A DNA stretch of 64,000 nt from Seonamhaeicola sp. S2-3 (GTDB lineage Bacteria > Bacteroidota > Bacteroidia > Flavobacteriales > Flavobacteriaceae): assembly GCF_001971785.1 (NCBI RefSeq), contig NZ_CP019389.1, positions 2,801,001 to 2,865,000 of the forward strand. Reading direction: 5' to 3'. A program made the position numbers and the translations under genes. The number at the start of each line of letters is the position of its first letter. Position 1 is the first letter of the stretch. The notes beneath the pieces are model-generated. The model did not search any database. It was not told where the DNA came from and was given only the letters and a program-made list of their open reading frames with translations. Positions 42,707-51,763 of this stretch are shown here, one piece after another.

Positions 42707-43158
42707 TTATATTTTTTAAAATATTTAAAAGGAACCATGAGCATGCCAAAACACTCACCATCTTCTTTTCCTAGATGTTTATGATGCATTTTGTGTGCTC
42801 TTCTAACACCTTTAGCATACCAGTTATTAGCATTTCTAAATAATTTAAAGCGTTGATGAATAAAGATGTCATGCACAATAAAATAAGCTAAACCGTAAGC
42901 AAATATACCAATGCCAATAGGTAATCCAATCCACAGAATATTATATTTCCAAAGCAAAAAGAAACCAATGCTAACTACAGCATAAAATATAAAAAAGAAG
43001 TCGTTGCGTTCAAACCAGCTATCGTGGTCTTTATTATGATGGTCTTTGTGTAAGCTCCATAAAAAACCATGCATAACATATTTATGGGTAAACCACGCCA
43101 TAAATTCCATAAAGCAAAAAGTGCTTAAAAAAACTAATATCCAAAGTACAATTTTCAT
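42703..43158 (-). CDS. crtZ: Beta-carotene hydroxylase (CrtZ-like, fatty acid hydroxylase superfamily)
   Basis: 151 aa membrane di-iron hydroxylase that adds 3- and 3'-hydroxyls to beta-carotene, giving zeaxanthin. His boxes: THKYVMHG (HX4H), LHKDHHNKDH (HX2HH), a central HDIFIHQRF, and RAHKMHHKHLG (HX2HH). Four membrane segments. Lies 10 bp downstream of crtB and overlaps the cyclase gene. Together with crtI, crtB and the cyclase this predicts a zeaxanthin-type pigment. Confidence 0.9.
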   Translation of the reverse strand: MKIVLWILVFLSTFCFMEFMAWFTHKYVMHGFLWSLHKDHHNKDHDSWFERNDFFFIFYAVVSIGFFLLWKYNILWIGLPIGIGIFAYGLAYFIVHDIFIHQRFKLFRNANNWYAKGVRRAHKMHHKHLGKEDGECFGMLMVPFKYFKKYK

Positions 43159-43168
43159 AACCCTTAAG

Positions 43169-44008
43169 TTACAATAAATTTAACTGATATTTTACATAAC
43201 TACGCATTAAGAGCTCTATTTTTTTAGGGTTAGAAACTCTAATTCTTGTGTTTTTAATGTGCAATGCAGGTGTGTTTTTTAATTTTTTTAGCAACTGCCT
43301 GTAGTATCTATAAGCCATAAAAACGCCAAATTTAGCTTCTAATGGTAATTTTTTAATACCATTTAATCCTTTGCTAAAATCAGCTTCAATATCATTAATG
43401 ATTTCTTGTTTAGAAGCTTCGTTTAAATTATTAAGATCTGTGTTTGGAAAGTAGCTTCTGTTCAATTGATCATGATCTGCTTTTAAATCTCTTAAGAAGT
43501 TAACTTTTTGAAAAGCAGAGCCTAATGCCATTGCAGAATTTTTTAAACTTTCATATTTATAATTATCACCTTTAACAAAAACTTTTAAGCACATTAAACC
43601 TACAACATCAGCAGATCCATAAATGTATTCTTTAAATTCTTCGGTTGTTAAATAGTTCTTTTTGTGTAAATCCATTCGCATACTTTTCATAAAGGCATCA
43701 ACTAAATGCTTATCTATATTGTATTTATAATAAGTGTGTTGAAATGCATTAAGAATTGGATTTAAACTTATTTTTTCATTAAGACTAGATTCTAAATCAT
43801 TAGTCAATTCCTTGAATAACTCTTCTTTATTGAAATCATGAAAAGAATCAACAATTTCATCAGCTAACCTAACAAAACCATAGATGTTGTAAATATCACT
43901 TCTTATTGAGTTTGATAGCATTTTTGTAGCTAAAGAGAAAGATGTGCTGTAGGTTTTGGTAACAATTTTACTGCAACTGTAGGACACGGTATCAAATAAT
44001 TGTTTCAT
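43169..44008 (-). CDS. crtB: Phytoene synthase
   Basis: 279 aa squalene/phytoene synthase that condenses two GGPP into 15-cis-phytoene. The two aspartate-rich motifs are seen: LADEIVDSFHDFN near residue 50 and VNFLRDLKADHDQLNRSYFP near 165. GSADVVGLMCLKVF near 130 is a further family block. The N-terminal SCSKIVTKTYSTSFSLAT is typical. 2-bp gap to crtI. No GGPP synthase (crtE) gene is nearby. Confidence 0.94.
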   Translation of the reverse strand: MKQLFDTVSYSCSKIVTKTYSTSFSLATKMLSNSIRSDIYNIYGFVRLADEIVDSFHDFNKEELFKELTNDLESSLNEKISLNPILNAFQHTYYKYNIDKHLVDAFMKSMRMDLHKKNYLTTEEFKEYIYGSADVVGLMCLKVFVKGDNYKYESLKNSAMALGSAFQKVNFLRDLKADHDQLNRSYFPNTDLNNLNEASKQEIINDIEADFSKGLNGIKKLPLEAKFGVFMAYRYYRQLLKKLKNTPALHIKNTRIRVSNPKKIELLMRSYVKYQLNLL

Positions 44009-44010
44009 AG

Positions 44011-45471
44011 TTAATGGTGTTTGGTTATTAATTCTGATACTAGCTTACCTGATATTAACGATGGTGGAACACCTGGTCCTGGTACAGTTAATTGCCCGGT
44101 AAAATATAAGTTTTTAACTTTTTTACTTTTTAATTTTGGTCTTAAAAAAGCTGTTTGTGTTAGCGTGTTTGCCATACCGTAGGCATTACCTTTATAAGAG
44201 TTGTAATCTTTTATAAAATCATTAACACAATAAGACCTTTTAAAAACAATATTATTAGATACCTTTTGATTGGTAAGGTCTTCTAATCTACTAATTATTT
44301 TTTTAAAATACCTTTCTCTTAGCTCTTTAGTGTCATTTAAACCCGGAGCAAGTGGAATTAAAAAAATGCCAGCTTCATGATTTTCTGGTGCAGTACTGCT
44401 GTCTGTTACGCTCGGGAAACTAGCGTAAAACAATGGTTTTTCTGGCCATTTTGGGTCATCATATATAGTTGTGGCATGTACATCAAAATCTACATCAAAG
44501 AATAATGTATGATGATTTACATTTTTAATTTTTTTATCAAAACCTACGTAAAAAAGTAGGGCAGAAGGAGCAAATGTTTTTTTATTCCAGTAATTTTCAG
44601 AGTATTGTCTGTAAGTTTTATCTAGAAGTGTTTCTGTGTGCCAATAATCTGCTCCACTAAGAACAATGTCTGCTTTAAAGCTCTCATTATTAGTAGTTAT
44701 TTGGGTGGCATAGTTGTTTTCAACGTTTATTTTCTGTACAGCAGCATTAGTTTTTATAGTAACTCCAAGGTCTTTAGCAAGAGATTCAATAGCTAAAATT
44801 ACTTGGTACATTCCTTTTTTAGGATGAAAGGTGCCTAAGCCAAAATCGGCATAATTCATAAAATTATAAAATGAAGGTGTATTACTAGGTTTGGCACCAA
44901 GAAATAACACAGGAAATTCAAGTATTTTAATTAACCTATCATTTTTAAAAGCTTTTCTAACATCATTTTTAACGCTACTAAAGAACTGATTTAATCTTTT
45001 AAGTGTAGTTAAAGAAACTAACTCTAGAGGGGAAACACCTGGGTTATAAACTAAATCTTTAATAGCAATATTATAATTATCTTTAGCTTTATTAATAAAT
45101 TTTTTTAGTTGTACAGAACTTCCTTTTTCAACGGTTTCAAAAGTATTGCAAATTTTTTCTAAGGAATCTTCAATTGTTATGTAGTCGTTTTTGTCAAAAT
45201 AAACACTGTAAGCAGGATTAAGCTTTTCTAAAGTGTAAAAGTTAGAAGGTTTTGTGTTGAAATCTGCAAAGAAACGCTCAAATACATCTGGCATCCAATA
45301 CCAAGTTGGGCCAATATCAAATGTAAACCCTTCATTTTTATATTGTCTGGCTCTACCACCAACAGTACTATTTTTTTCTAGTATGGTTACATTATATCCC
45401 GCTTTAGCTAAATAGCAAGAGGCAGCTAAAGAAGAAAAACCAGATCCGATTATTATAACTTTTTTTTTCAT
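44011..45471 (-). CDS. crtI: Phytoene desaturase
   Basis: 486 aa from the ATG at 45469-45471 (MKKKVIIIGSGFSSLAASCY). The frame is open 33 bp further upstream but a promoter box at 45481-45488 lies there. FAD-dependent CrtI-type desaturase: dinucleotide-binding IIIGSGFSSLAAS, GGRARQYKNEGFTFDIGPTW near 45, and the C-terminal FAD signature LYFTGQLTVPGPGVPPSLIS. Converts phytoene to lycopene. First gene of the crt operon crtI-crtB-crtZ-cyclase. Confidence 0.94.
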   Translation of the reverse strand: MKKKVIIIGSGFSSLAASCYLAKAGYNVTILEKNSTVGGRARQYKNEGFTFDIGPTWYWMPDVFERFFADFNTKPSNFYTLEKLNPAYSVYFDKNDYITIEDSLEKICNTFETVEKGSSVQLKKFINKAKDNYNIAIKDLVYNPGVSPLELVSLTTLKRLNQFFSSVKNDVRKAFKNDRLIKILEFPVLFLGAKPSNTPSFYNFMNYADFGLGTFHPKKGMYQVILAIESLAKDLGVTIKTNAAVQKINVENNYATQITTNNESFKADIVLSGADYWHTETLLDKTYRQYSENYWNKKTFAPSALLFYVGFDKKIKNVNHHTLFFDVDFDVHATTIYDDPKWPEKPLFYASFPSVTDSSTAPENHEAGIFLIPLAPGLNDTKELRERYFKKIISRLEDLTNQKVSNNIVFKRSYCVNDFIKDYNSYKGNAYGMANTLTQTAFLRPKLKSKKVKNLYFTGQLTVPGPGVPPSLISGKLVSELITKHH

Positions 45472-45480
45472 GTTGTTCAA

Positions 45481-45488
45481 CAAATATA
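45481..45488 (-). promoter_or_regulatory. -7 promoter box TATATTTG of the crt operon
   Basis: Exact TAnnTTTG on the minus strand, 9 nt before the crtI ATG, in the 47-bp gap between the merR gene and crtI. The crt operon can therefore be transcribed separately from its putative regulator. Confidence 0.5.
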
Positions 45489-45518
45489 ATAAAAAGTTAA
45501 ACAATATGAAATTTAAAG

Positions 45519-46418
45519 CTATAAATTTTCAATTAAGTTTTCTATACTTTGGTAAATGGTTACATTTTTAGGAGGCATATAATCATCAATATTATTAAGT
45601 TTTGCCCCTAGTAATAGCAGATTATTTTTTTTGTTTTTAAGAAGTAAATCATCAAATTGTTTAATATAACTGGGTATTTTATCTATTTCTGGGTATACTG
45701 TAAAATAAGATATAAAAGTAATCTCTTCAAAGAATTCTAAAACACTTGTTAGGCTTTCTACAGGTACACTTTCTCCTAAAAAAATGGTATGATAGCCTTT
45801 ACTTCTAAGTTGATAGTTAATAAATAATAGGCCAATATCATGTATTTCGTTTTCAGGAAGAAATAAAATATGAGTTTTAGATGTAGGTTTAGGTTCTAAA
45901 CTTTGTAGTCTTTCAATATTTAAAAGAATTTTTTGTTTTATATGAACCGAAATAAAATGCTCATGCGCAGGTGTTATGGTTTTTGTTTGCCATAAAATGC
46001 CAATATCTTTTAACAGAGGTAAAAACACAGTGTAAAATATTTCGCTAAAAGTTTTATTCTCAATTAGGTTATTGTATGTGTTATAAAATAGTACTTGGTC
46101 AAAATTAACCATGGCCATTTTTAGAGCATTAATAGCATGGTCTTCAACATTAGCACGAGATGCAATTTCTCTAACCTTTATAGGGATTTCATCTTCGTTT
46201 AAATCTGCTATTTTAGATATTTTATACCCATTATTGTTTAAATAAGAAATATTTAAAAGCTTTTGAAGGCTAGCAATACTGTAATTTCTAATGTTTGTAT
46301 CTGTTCTATTGGGTTGTAGTAAATTATAGCGCTTTTCCCATATTCTTATGGTGTGTGCTTTAATTCCTGTAAGGTTTTCTAAATCTTTAATACTAAAATT
46401 AACTCGAATATTGTTCAT
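45519..46418 (-). CDS. MerR-family regulator with cobalamin-binding domain (CarH-like)
   Basis: 299 aa. MerR-type helix-turn-helix at residues 8-75 (FSIKDLENLTGIKAHTIRIW, EKRYNLLQPNRT). A helical-bundle plus B12-binding region follows. Trp143-x9-Glu153-His154 (W then EH in AHEHF) is the upper-face signature of adenosylcobalamin photoreceptors of the CarH type. EIHDIG at 191-196 is the E/DxHxxG motif, with His193 as likely lower ligand to cobalt. By analogy with CarH it would repress crt genes in the dark and release them on light. Upstream of and in line with crtI. Photoreception is inference. Confidence 0.85.
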   Translation of the reverse strand: MNNIRVNFSIKDLENLTGIKAHTIRIWEKRYNLLQPNRTDTNIRNYSIASLQKLLNISYLNNNGYKISKIADLNEDEIPIKVREIASRANVEDHAINALKMAMVNFDQVLFYNTYNNLIENKTFSEIFYTVFLPLLKDIGILWQTKTITPAHEHFISVHIKQKILLNIERLQSLEPKPTSKTHILFLPENEIHDIGLLFINYQLRSKGYHTIFLGESVPVESLTSVLEFFEEITFISYFTVYPEIDKIPSYIKQFDDLLLKNKKNNLLLLGAKLNNIDDYMPPKNVTIYQSIENLIENL

Positions 46419-46439
46419 TAAAAATCAATTTAAGTTAAA

Positions 46440-46447
46440 CAAAAGTA
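46440..46447 (-). promoter_or_regulatory. -7 promoter box TACTTTTG of the CarH-like regulator
   Basis: Exact TAnnTTTG on the minus strand, 21 nt upstream of the ATG. Confidence 0.45.
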
Positions 46448-46612
46448 TGGAATTGCATTGAGATTATCTAAAATAAAATAAATTAAGTTTCACTTTTTAA
46501 ATGCAATGAGGAGTTATTTATGATGTTTTTTTAATATTTAATTTCTTTGTAAACCCATAAGTAAACTCTATTTTTGATGAGATAATTTACATACTTTGCA
46601 CTTAACTTTATT

Positions 46613-48871
46613 ATGTTGAAACACAAGCCTACACTTAAATTAAAAAAAATAAACACCTTACTTTTTATCTCTGTAATTTTTTTATTTGTTTCGTGCAATA
46701 AAAAGGAACCAAAATATGTTGAAGCTAAAAAAGATAGCATTTTTGTTTCTTCAGAATTAATTCCAGATAGTCATTTTTTAGGCGATAAAGCATGTGCAGA
46801 GTGTCATGCCGATGAGGTAAAAGATTGGACAGGTTCTCACCATGATAAAGCCATGCAAATTGCAACAGACTCAACAATACTAGCAAATTTTGATAATATA
46901 ACTTTTACAAGTCAAGGTGTTAAGTCTCGTTTTTTTAAAAAAGAGGGAAATTATTTTGTTAATACAGAAGGGCCTGATGGTAAATATTATGATTATAAAA
47001 TTGAATACACTTTTGGAATTACACCTTTACAGCAATATATAGTTAAGTTTCCTAACGGACATTACCAATGTTTAAGAACTGCTTGGGATACAGAAAAAAA
47101 TAAGTGGTTTGATTTATACCCAGATTTTAAAGTGGTACATTCAGAATGGTTACATTGGTCTAGAGGCGGATTGAACTGGAATAATATGTGTGCCGATTGT
47201 CACTCTACCAATGTTAGAAAAAATTACAAGCAAGAAGACCATAGTTACAATACCAAATATGCCCTAATAAATGTAAGTTGCGAAGCCTGCCACGGACCTG
47301 GAAAAACACATGTAGAGCAAGCCAAAAAGCAAGGTGATAAATATGTCGCTACAGATGGTATGTGGATGACAAGCGAAACCCAACCAAAGGAGTTGGTAGA
47401 TCAGTGTGCTAGATGCCATATGCGTAGAGAACAATATTCTAGCTATTTTAATTTTGAAGGTACCATGATGGATCATTACTTTCCGCAAGTTCTTACTAAT
47501 GGCTTATATTACCCAGACGGACAAATATTAGATGAGGTATATGTGTATGGTTCATTCCTTCAAAGTAAAATGTACAATAACAATGTAACTTGTACCAATT
47601 GCCACAATCCACATTCGCTTAAATTAAAATTTGAAGGCAATGCTTTGTGTTTACAATGTCATGCTAAACCAACATATGATACACCAAAGCACCATTTTCA
47701 TGAGGTTAATTCTGAAGGAGCTCAATGTATAAATTGCCATATGGATGGGAAAATTTATATGGGAAATGACTACAGACGAGACCATAGCTTTAGAATTCCA
47801 AGACCAGATCAAAGTTTAAAATACGGTACACCTAATGCCTGTACCAGATGTCATACCGATAAAGATGATACCTGGGCATGGGAAGAATTTAAAAAACATT
47901 ACGGAGAACCAGATTATACTCACTTTTCAGATTTATTAGCACCAGGTTTTATTGGTGAAGATGATGGATATCATAAACTGCTAACCTTAGCAAAAGATAC
48001 TATTTATCCAGAAATAGCAAGAGCTTCAGCAGTTAGTAATATGACTAAATATTACAGTAATGAAGTTATAGATAATATGCTTCAATTTTTAAATGATGAA
48101 TCACCTTTTGTAAGAGGAGCTACTATTGATGCTCTTAGTGAAATGGCTAATGAAGATTATGCTAAATACTTTATACCGCTTTTAAAAGATCCTAAAAGAA
48201 CAGTTAGGGTTAAAGCTTTTTTCGAGTTAGCCTCATTAGATGAATTACAAATACCAGAGGAATATAAGGATGCTTACAAAAAAGTAAGAAAAGAATTTGA
48301 AACTCATTTAAATGTTACTTCAGATTTTTCTGGAGGTAGAGCTAAACGCGGAAGATATTATTTAAAGAAAGGTGATTTGCCAAATGCTATAAAAGCTTTT
48401 GAAAGTGCATTAGAAATAGATAATTTAAATAATATTGTTAGAACCAATTTGGCAAACTTGTATTACCGTAACGGACAGTTTAAAGAGGCCGAAGAAGCCT
48501 TCAAAACAATAATTAGTCAAGAACCAGAATACGGTCAAACATACTATTCTTACGCATTATTGTTAGGTGAACTTAACAGAACCGAAGAAGCTATAACCCA
48601 AATGCAATTTGCAATTAAGTATATGCCACAAAACGTTCGGTTTTATTACAATTTAAGCTTGTTATATGATAAAGTTAACAATTTTAAAAAGGCTGAAGAA
48701 ACACTTGTTAAAGGCTTAAAAATAGCACCACAAAATGGCGATTTGCTATATGTTTTAGCTTACTTATATCAAAAAAATGGCAATGTAACAAAGGCAAAAA
48801 ATATTGCGCAACAATTGGTGCAGTTATATCCAAATAATCAGCAGTATAGAGCAATGTTCAATCAGTTATAA
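46613..48871 (+). CDS. Octaheme cytochrome c lipoprotein with HEAT and TPR repeats
   Basis: 752 aa. N-terminal signal sequence with lipobox FVSC (Cys at about 25). Eight CxxCH heme sites from about residue 61 to 410: CAECH, CADCH, CEACH, CARCH, CTNCH, CLQCH, CINCH and CTRCH. Residues about 455-555 read as HEAT-type repeats (YPEIARASAVSNMTKYY, SPFVRGATIDALSEMA, KRTVRVKAFFELASL). Residues about 575-750 are TPRs (AIKAFESALEIDNLNNIVR, FKEAEEAFKTIISQEPEYG and more). This matches the multiheme/TPR cytochromes of Bacteroidota. It is likely periplasmic or outer-membrane attached and used in electron transfer or redox enzyme assembly; the reaction is unknown. Confidence 0.9.
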   Translation: MLKHKPTLKLKKINTLLFISVIFLFVSCNKKEPKYVEAKKDSIFVSSELIPDSHFLGDKACAECHADEVKDWTGSHHDKAMQIATDSTILANFDNITFTSQGVKSRFFKKEGNYFVNTEGPDGKYYDYKIEYTFGITPLQQYIVKFPNGHYQCLRTAWDTEKNKWFDLYPDFKVVHSEWLHWSRGGLNWNNMCADCHSTNVRKNYKQEDHSYNTKYALINVSCEACHGPGKTHVEQAKKQGDKYVATDGMWMTSETQPKELVDQCARCHMRREQYSSYFNFEGTMMDHYFPQVLTNGLYYPDGQILDEVYVYGSFLQSKMYNNNVTCTNCHNPHSLKLKFEGNALCLQCHAKPTYDTPKHHFHEVNSEGAQCINCHMDGKIYMGNDYRRDHSFRIPRPDQSLKYGTPNACTRCHTDKDDTWAWEEFKKHYGEPDYTHFSDLLAPGFIGEDDGYHKLLTLAKDTIYPEIARASAVSNMTKYYSNEVIDNMLQFLNDESPFVRGATIDALSEMANEDYAKYFIPLLKDPKRTVRVKAFFELASLDELQIPEEYKDAYKKVRKEFETHLNVTSDFSGGRAKRGRYYLKKGDLPNAIKAFESALEIDNLNNIVRTNLANLYYRNGQFKEAEEAFKTIISQEPEYGQTYYSYALLLGELNRTEEAITQMQFAIKYMPQNVRFYYNLSLLYDKVNNFKKAEETLVKGLKIAPQNGDLLYVLAYLYQKNGNVTKAKNIAQQLVQLYPNNQQYRAMFNQL

Positions 48872-49129
48872 TTTTTGTAAAAACTCTTTTAGACCTGCGT
48901 TATACAATCACATCTTGTAATGTAAAGCGGATGTTTTTATTAAACTTCAGTAATAAATTAAAAAATAATCTAGATATTAAGTGTGTTAAAATGTTGATTT
49001 TTAACCGTTTGGCTAGTTGGGATTAAATTTTTAAAAATATTTTTTTTATTTAATTTTTTGTTTTTCATTTGTATTCCTAAAGTTTGAGTATAGAACTTTT
49101 AGCTGAACAAATTGAAACCTGTTTTTATG
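48872..49129. other. Intergenic spacer, no gene seen
   Basis: AT-rich, no open frame of note. It precedes the structured segment at 49130-49281 and probably holds the promoter of that RNA, but no exact TAnnTTTG box was found. Confidence 0.4.
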
Positions 49130-49281
49130 TTCGGGCTTTTGAAAATTAGGAAGTCAAATTCAAAAGCTGCTTATGGTGTAAGTAACCGAAATTTAAAGCT
49201 AACTTCCGTAGTTAAAGTTATTGCTTCGCAGTATAAATTGTGCTTTGTTCCTAAGGCACAATATCAAATCATGATTTGATA
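49130..49281 (+). ncRNA. Candidate structured leader RNA upstream of the polyamine operon
   Basis: A three-way junction can be drawn by hand: outer helix TTCGG (49130-49134) with CCGAA (49186-49190), hairpin 1 GCTTTTGAA (49135-49143) with TTCAAAAGC (49159-49167), and hairpin 2 TGCTTA (49168-49173) with TAAGTA (49179-49184). Downstream lie a hairpin ATTGTGCTTT/AAGGCACAAT (49237-49262, one G-U pair, loop GTTCCT) and an overlapping perfect 20-bp palindrome TATCAAATCA/TGATTTGATA (49262-49281). No protein frame covers it. It ends 78 bp before the speA ATG. Could be a cis-regulatory leader or a separate small RNA. I do not recognise a known riboswitch class. Confidence 0.42.
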
Positions 49282-49359
49282 AAAAGTAATTAAAAATATC
49301 CATGTATTGGCACGCTTGTGTCTTGTTCTAAAATTTTAATCACTTTTTATTATTACATA

Positions 49360-50823
49360 ATGAATACCAAATATGTTGATTTAATCAATCAAACTTTTGA
49401 TTTTCCACAACCTGAATTTGCCTTAAAAAAAGACAAATTATTTTTTCATGATATAGACTTAAATAAATTGGTAGAACAATATGGTGCTCCCTTAAAGTTT
49501 ACCTATTTACCTCAAATATCCAATAACATTCAAAGAGCTAAATCTTGGTTTGATTCGGCTATAAATAAATATAACTACAAAGGCACTTATAATTATTGTT
49601 ATTGTACTAAAAGCTCTCATTTTAAACATGTTTTAGATGAAGCTTTAAAAAATGATATACATATTGAAACATCCTCTGCCTTTGATATTGATATTGTTGA
49701 AAGCCTAAAAGCAACTGGTAAAATTAAAGACAATACGTATATTATTAGTAACGGTTTTAAAAGAGCACAATACATAACCAATATTGCTAGACTAGTAAAT
49801 AATGGTCATAAAAACTGTATACCAATTATTGATAATTATGAAGAAATTGATTTACTAAGTAATGAAATTAACAACACCTTTAATATTGGTATAAGAATAG
49901 CTTCTGAAGAAGAACCAAAATTTGAATTTTATACCTCTAGGTTAGGCATTGGCTACAAAAGCATTGTACCGTTTTATAACAAGCAAATAAAAAACAACCC
50001 TAAAGTTGAGCTTAAAATGCTCCATTTTTTCATAAATACAGGCATTAGAGATACAGCTTACTATTGGAACGAACTTTTAAAATGCTTAAAAGTTTACATA
50101 AGTTTAAAAAAGATTTGCCCAACGTTAGATAGTTTAAACATAGGAGGCGGTTTCCCAATAAAAAACTCATTAGCTTTTGATTTTGATTATGAATATATGA
50201 TTGATGAAATTATCAATCAAATAAACCTAACGTGTAAAGAAGAAGATGTAGATGTACCAAATATTTTTACAGAATTTGGCAGCTTTACTGTAGGTGAAAG
50301 TGGTGGTGCCATTTATGAAGTGCTTTATCAAAAACAACAAAATGATAGAGAAAAATGGAACATGATTAACTCATCATTTATAACAACATTACCAGATACT
50401 TGGGCTATAAGCAAAAGATTTATAATGCTGCCAATAAACAGGTGGAACAGCACATATGAGCGTGTTTTACTAGGTGGTTTAACTTGTGATAGTGATGATT
50501 ATTACAACAGTGAGCAACACATAAATGCTATTTATTTACCAAAATACGATAAAGATAAACCTTTGTATGTGGGCTTTTTTAATACTGGTGCTTACCAAGA
50601 AACAATAGGTGGTTATGGTGGGTTACAACATTGTTTAATACCAGCACCAAAACACATTCTTATAGATAAAGATGCCCAAGGAAATATTATTACCTCACTT
50701 TTCAAAGAAGAACAAAAAAGCGAAGATTTACTTCAAATATTAGGTTATAAAAAAGAATCAATGGTAGAAAAAGATATTCAAATTTTAAAAACAGTAAACA
50801 ATTTGCAATTAGCAGATAAATAA
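49360..50823 (+). CDS. speA: Arginine decarboxylase, alanine-racemase-fold (PLP)
   Basis: 487 aa from the ATG at 49360 (MNTKYVDLINQTFDFPQPEF); the frame is open 42 bp upstream from a TTG, but the ATG gives the natural N-terminus. Fold-type III PLP decarboxylase: NYCYCTKSSHFKHVLDEA with the PLP Lys, GIRIASEEEPKFEFYTSRLGIG, LNIGGGFPI (PLP phosphate Gly loop), and the catalytic Cys in VLLGGLTCDSDDYY. It makes agmatine from arginine, and agmatinase follows 2 bp after the stop. From its motifs arginine is more likely than ornithine as substrate, because of the agmatinase neighbour. Confidence 0.87.
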   Translation: MNTKYVDLINQTFDFPQPEFALKKDKLFFHDIDLNKLVEQYGAPLKFTYLPQISNNIQRAKSWFDSAINKYNYKGTYNYCYCTKSSHFKHVLDEALKNDIHIETSSAFDIDIVESLKATGKIKDNTYIISNGFKRAQYITNIARLVNNGHKNCIPIIDNYEEIDLLSNEINNTFNIGIRIASEEEPKFEFYTSRLGIGYKSIVPFYNKQIKNNPKVELKMLHFFINTGIRDTAYYWNELLKCLKVYISLKKICPTLDSLNIGGGFPIKNSLAFDFDYEYMIDEIINQINLTCKEEDVDVPNIFTEFGSFTVGESGGAIYEVLYQKQQNDREKWNMINSSFITTLPDTWAISKRFIMLPINRWNSTYERVLLGGLTCDSDDYYNSEQHINAIYLPKYDKDKPLYVGFFNTGAYQETIGGYGGLQHCLIPAPKHILIDKDAQGNIITSLFKEEQKSEDLLQILGYKKESMVEKDIQILKTVNNLQLADK

Positions 50824-50824
50824 A

Positions 50825-51763
50825 ATGAAAACCAAAACTTATGCAGGCATACCAGAAGCGTATGCAAAATTAGAACGAGCAAAAATAGTCCTAATTCCAG
50901 TTCCTTATGACGGAACCAGTACATGGCAAAAAGGAGCCGATAAAGGACCCGATGCTTTTTTAGAAGCTTCAGAAAACATGGAGCTTTATGATATTGAAAC
51001 AGATACCGAGGTTTATAAAGAAGGTATCTATTTAGCTGATGCTGTTACAGAAAACACATCGCCAGAAAGTATGGTTAAAGCAGTGCATCAAGCAACTAAA
51101 AACTATATTAAAAAAAATAAGTTTGTAACCATTTTTGGCGGCGAACATTCTATATCAATAGGTACTATTAGAGCATTTAATGAAGTATATCAAAATTTAA
51201 CGGTTTTACACATTGATGCACATGCCGATTTAAGAAAAACCTACGAAGGTACGGCATGTAACCACGCTTGTGCGGTGTATGAAGCTAGCCAAAATACCAA
51301 CTTAATTCAAGTGGGTATTCGCTCAATGGATGTTAAAGAAAAATCTGTAATGGATATAGATAAAACATACTTTGCGCATGAAATGGCTATAGATGACACC
51401 TGGATGGACGCAGCTATTGAACAAATGACAGATAACGTGTTCATTACTTTTGATCTTGATGCTTTTGATCCTTCAATATTACCAAGCACAGGTACGCCAG
51501 AACCAGGTGGGTTATTATGGTATGAAACCTTAGATTTCTTAAAACAGGTGTTTGAAGAAAAAAACGTGGTTGGGTTTGATATAGTAGAACTTTGTCCAAA
51601 TGATATTGATAAATCTTCAGACTTTTTAGCAGCAAAATTATATTACAAAATGTTAAGCTATAAGTTTCAAAGTAAAGACATTGAAGATGATTATAACAAT
51701 CATTTTAAAAACAATAATAAAGTAAATAATCTTTCAAAATTTAACAAAGACAATGAATACTAA
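50825..51763 (+). CDS. speB: Agmatinase (ureohydrolase family)
   Basis: 312 aa Mn-dependent ureohydrolase converting agmatine to putrescine and urea. Metal ligands in TIFGGEHSISIG, VLHIDAHADLRKTY and FITFDLDAFDPSILPSTGTP are all present, and the EPGGL loop follows. The C-terminal 30 residues form a charged Asn/Lys extension beyond the normal family end (DDYNNHFKNNNKVNN). Between speA and the DHS-like gene, whose start it overlaps by 11 bp. Confidence 0.93.
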   Translation: MKTKTYAGIPEAYAKLERAKIVLIPVPYDGTSTWQKGADKGPDAFLEASENMELYDIETDTEVYKEGIYLADAVTENTSPESMVKAVHQATKNYIKKNKFVTIFGGEHSISIGTIRAFNEVYQNLTVLHIDAHADLRKTYEGTACNHACAVYEASQNTNLIQVGIRSMDVKEKSVMDIDKTYFAHEMAIDDTWMDAAIEQMTDNVFITFDLDAFDPSILPSTGTPEPGGLLWYETLDFLKQVFEEKNVVGFDIVELCPNDIDKSSDFLAAKLYYKMLSYKFQSKDIEDDYNNHFKNNNKVNNLSKFNKDNEY

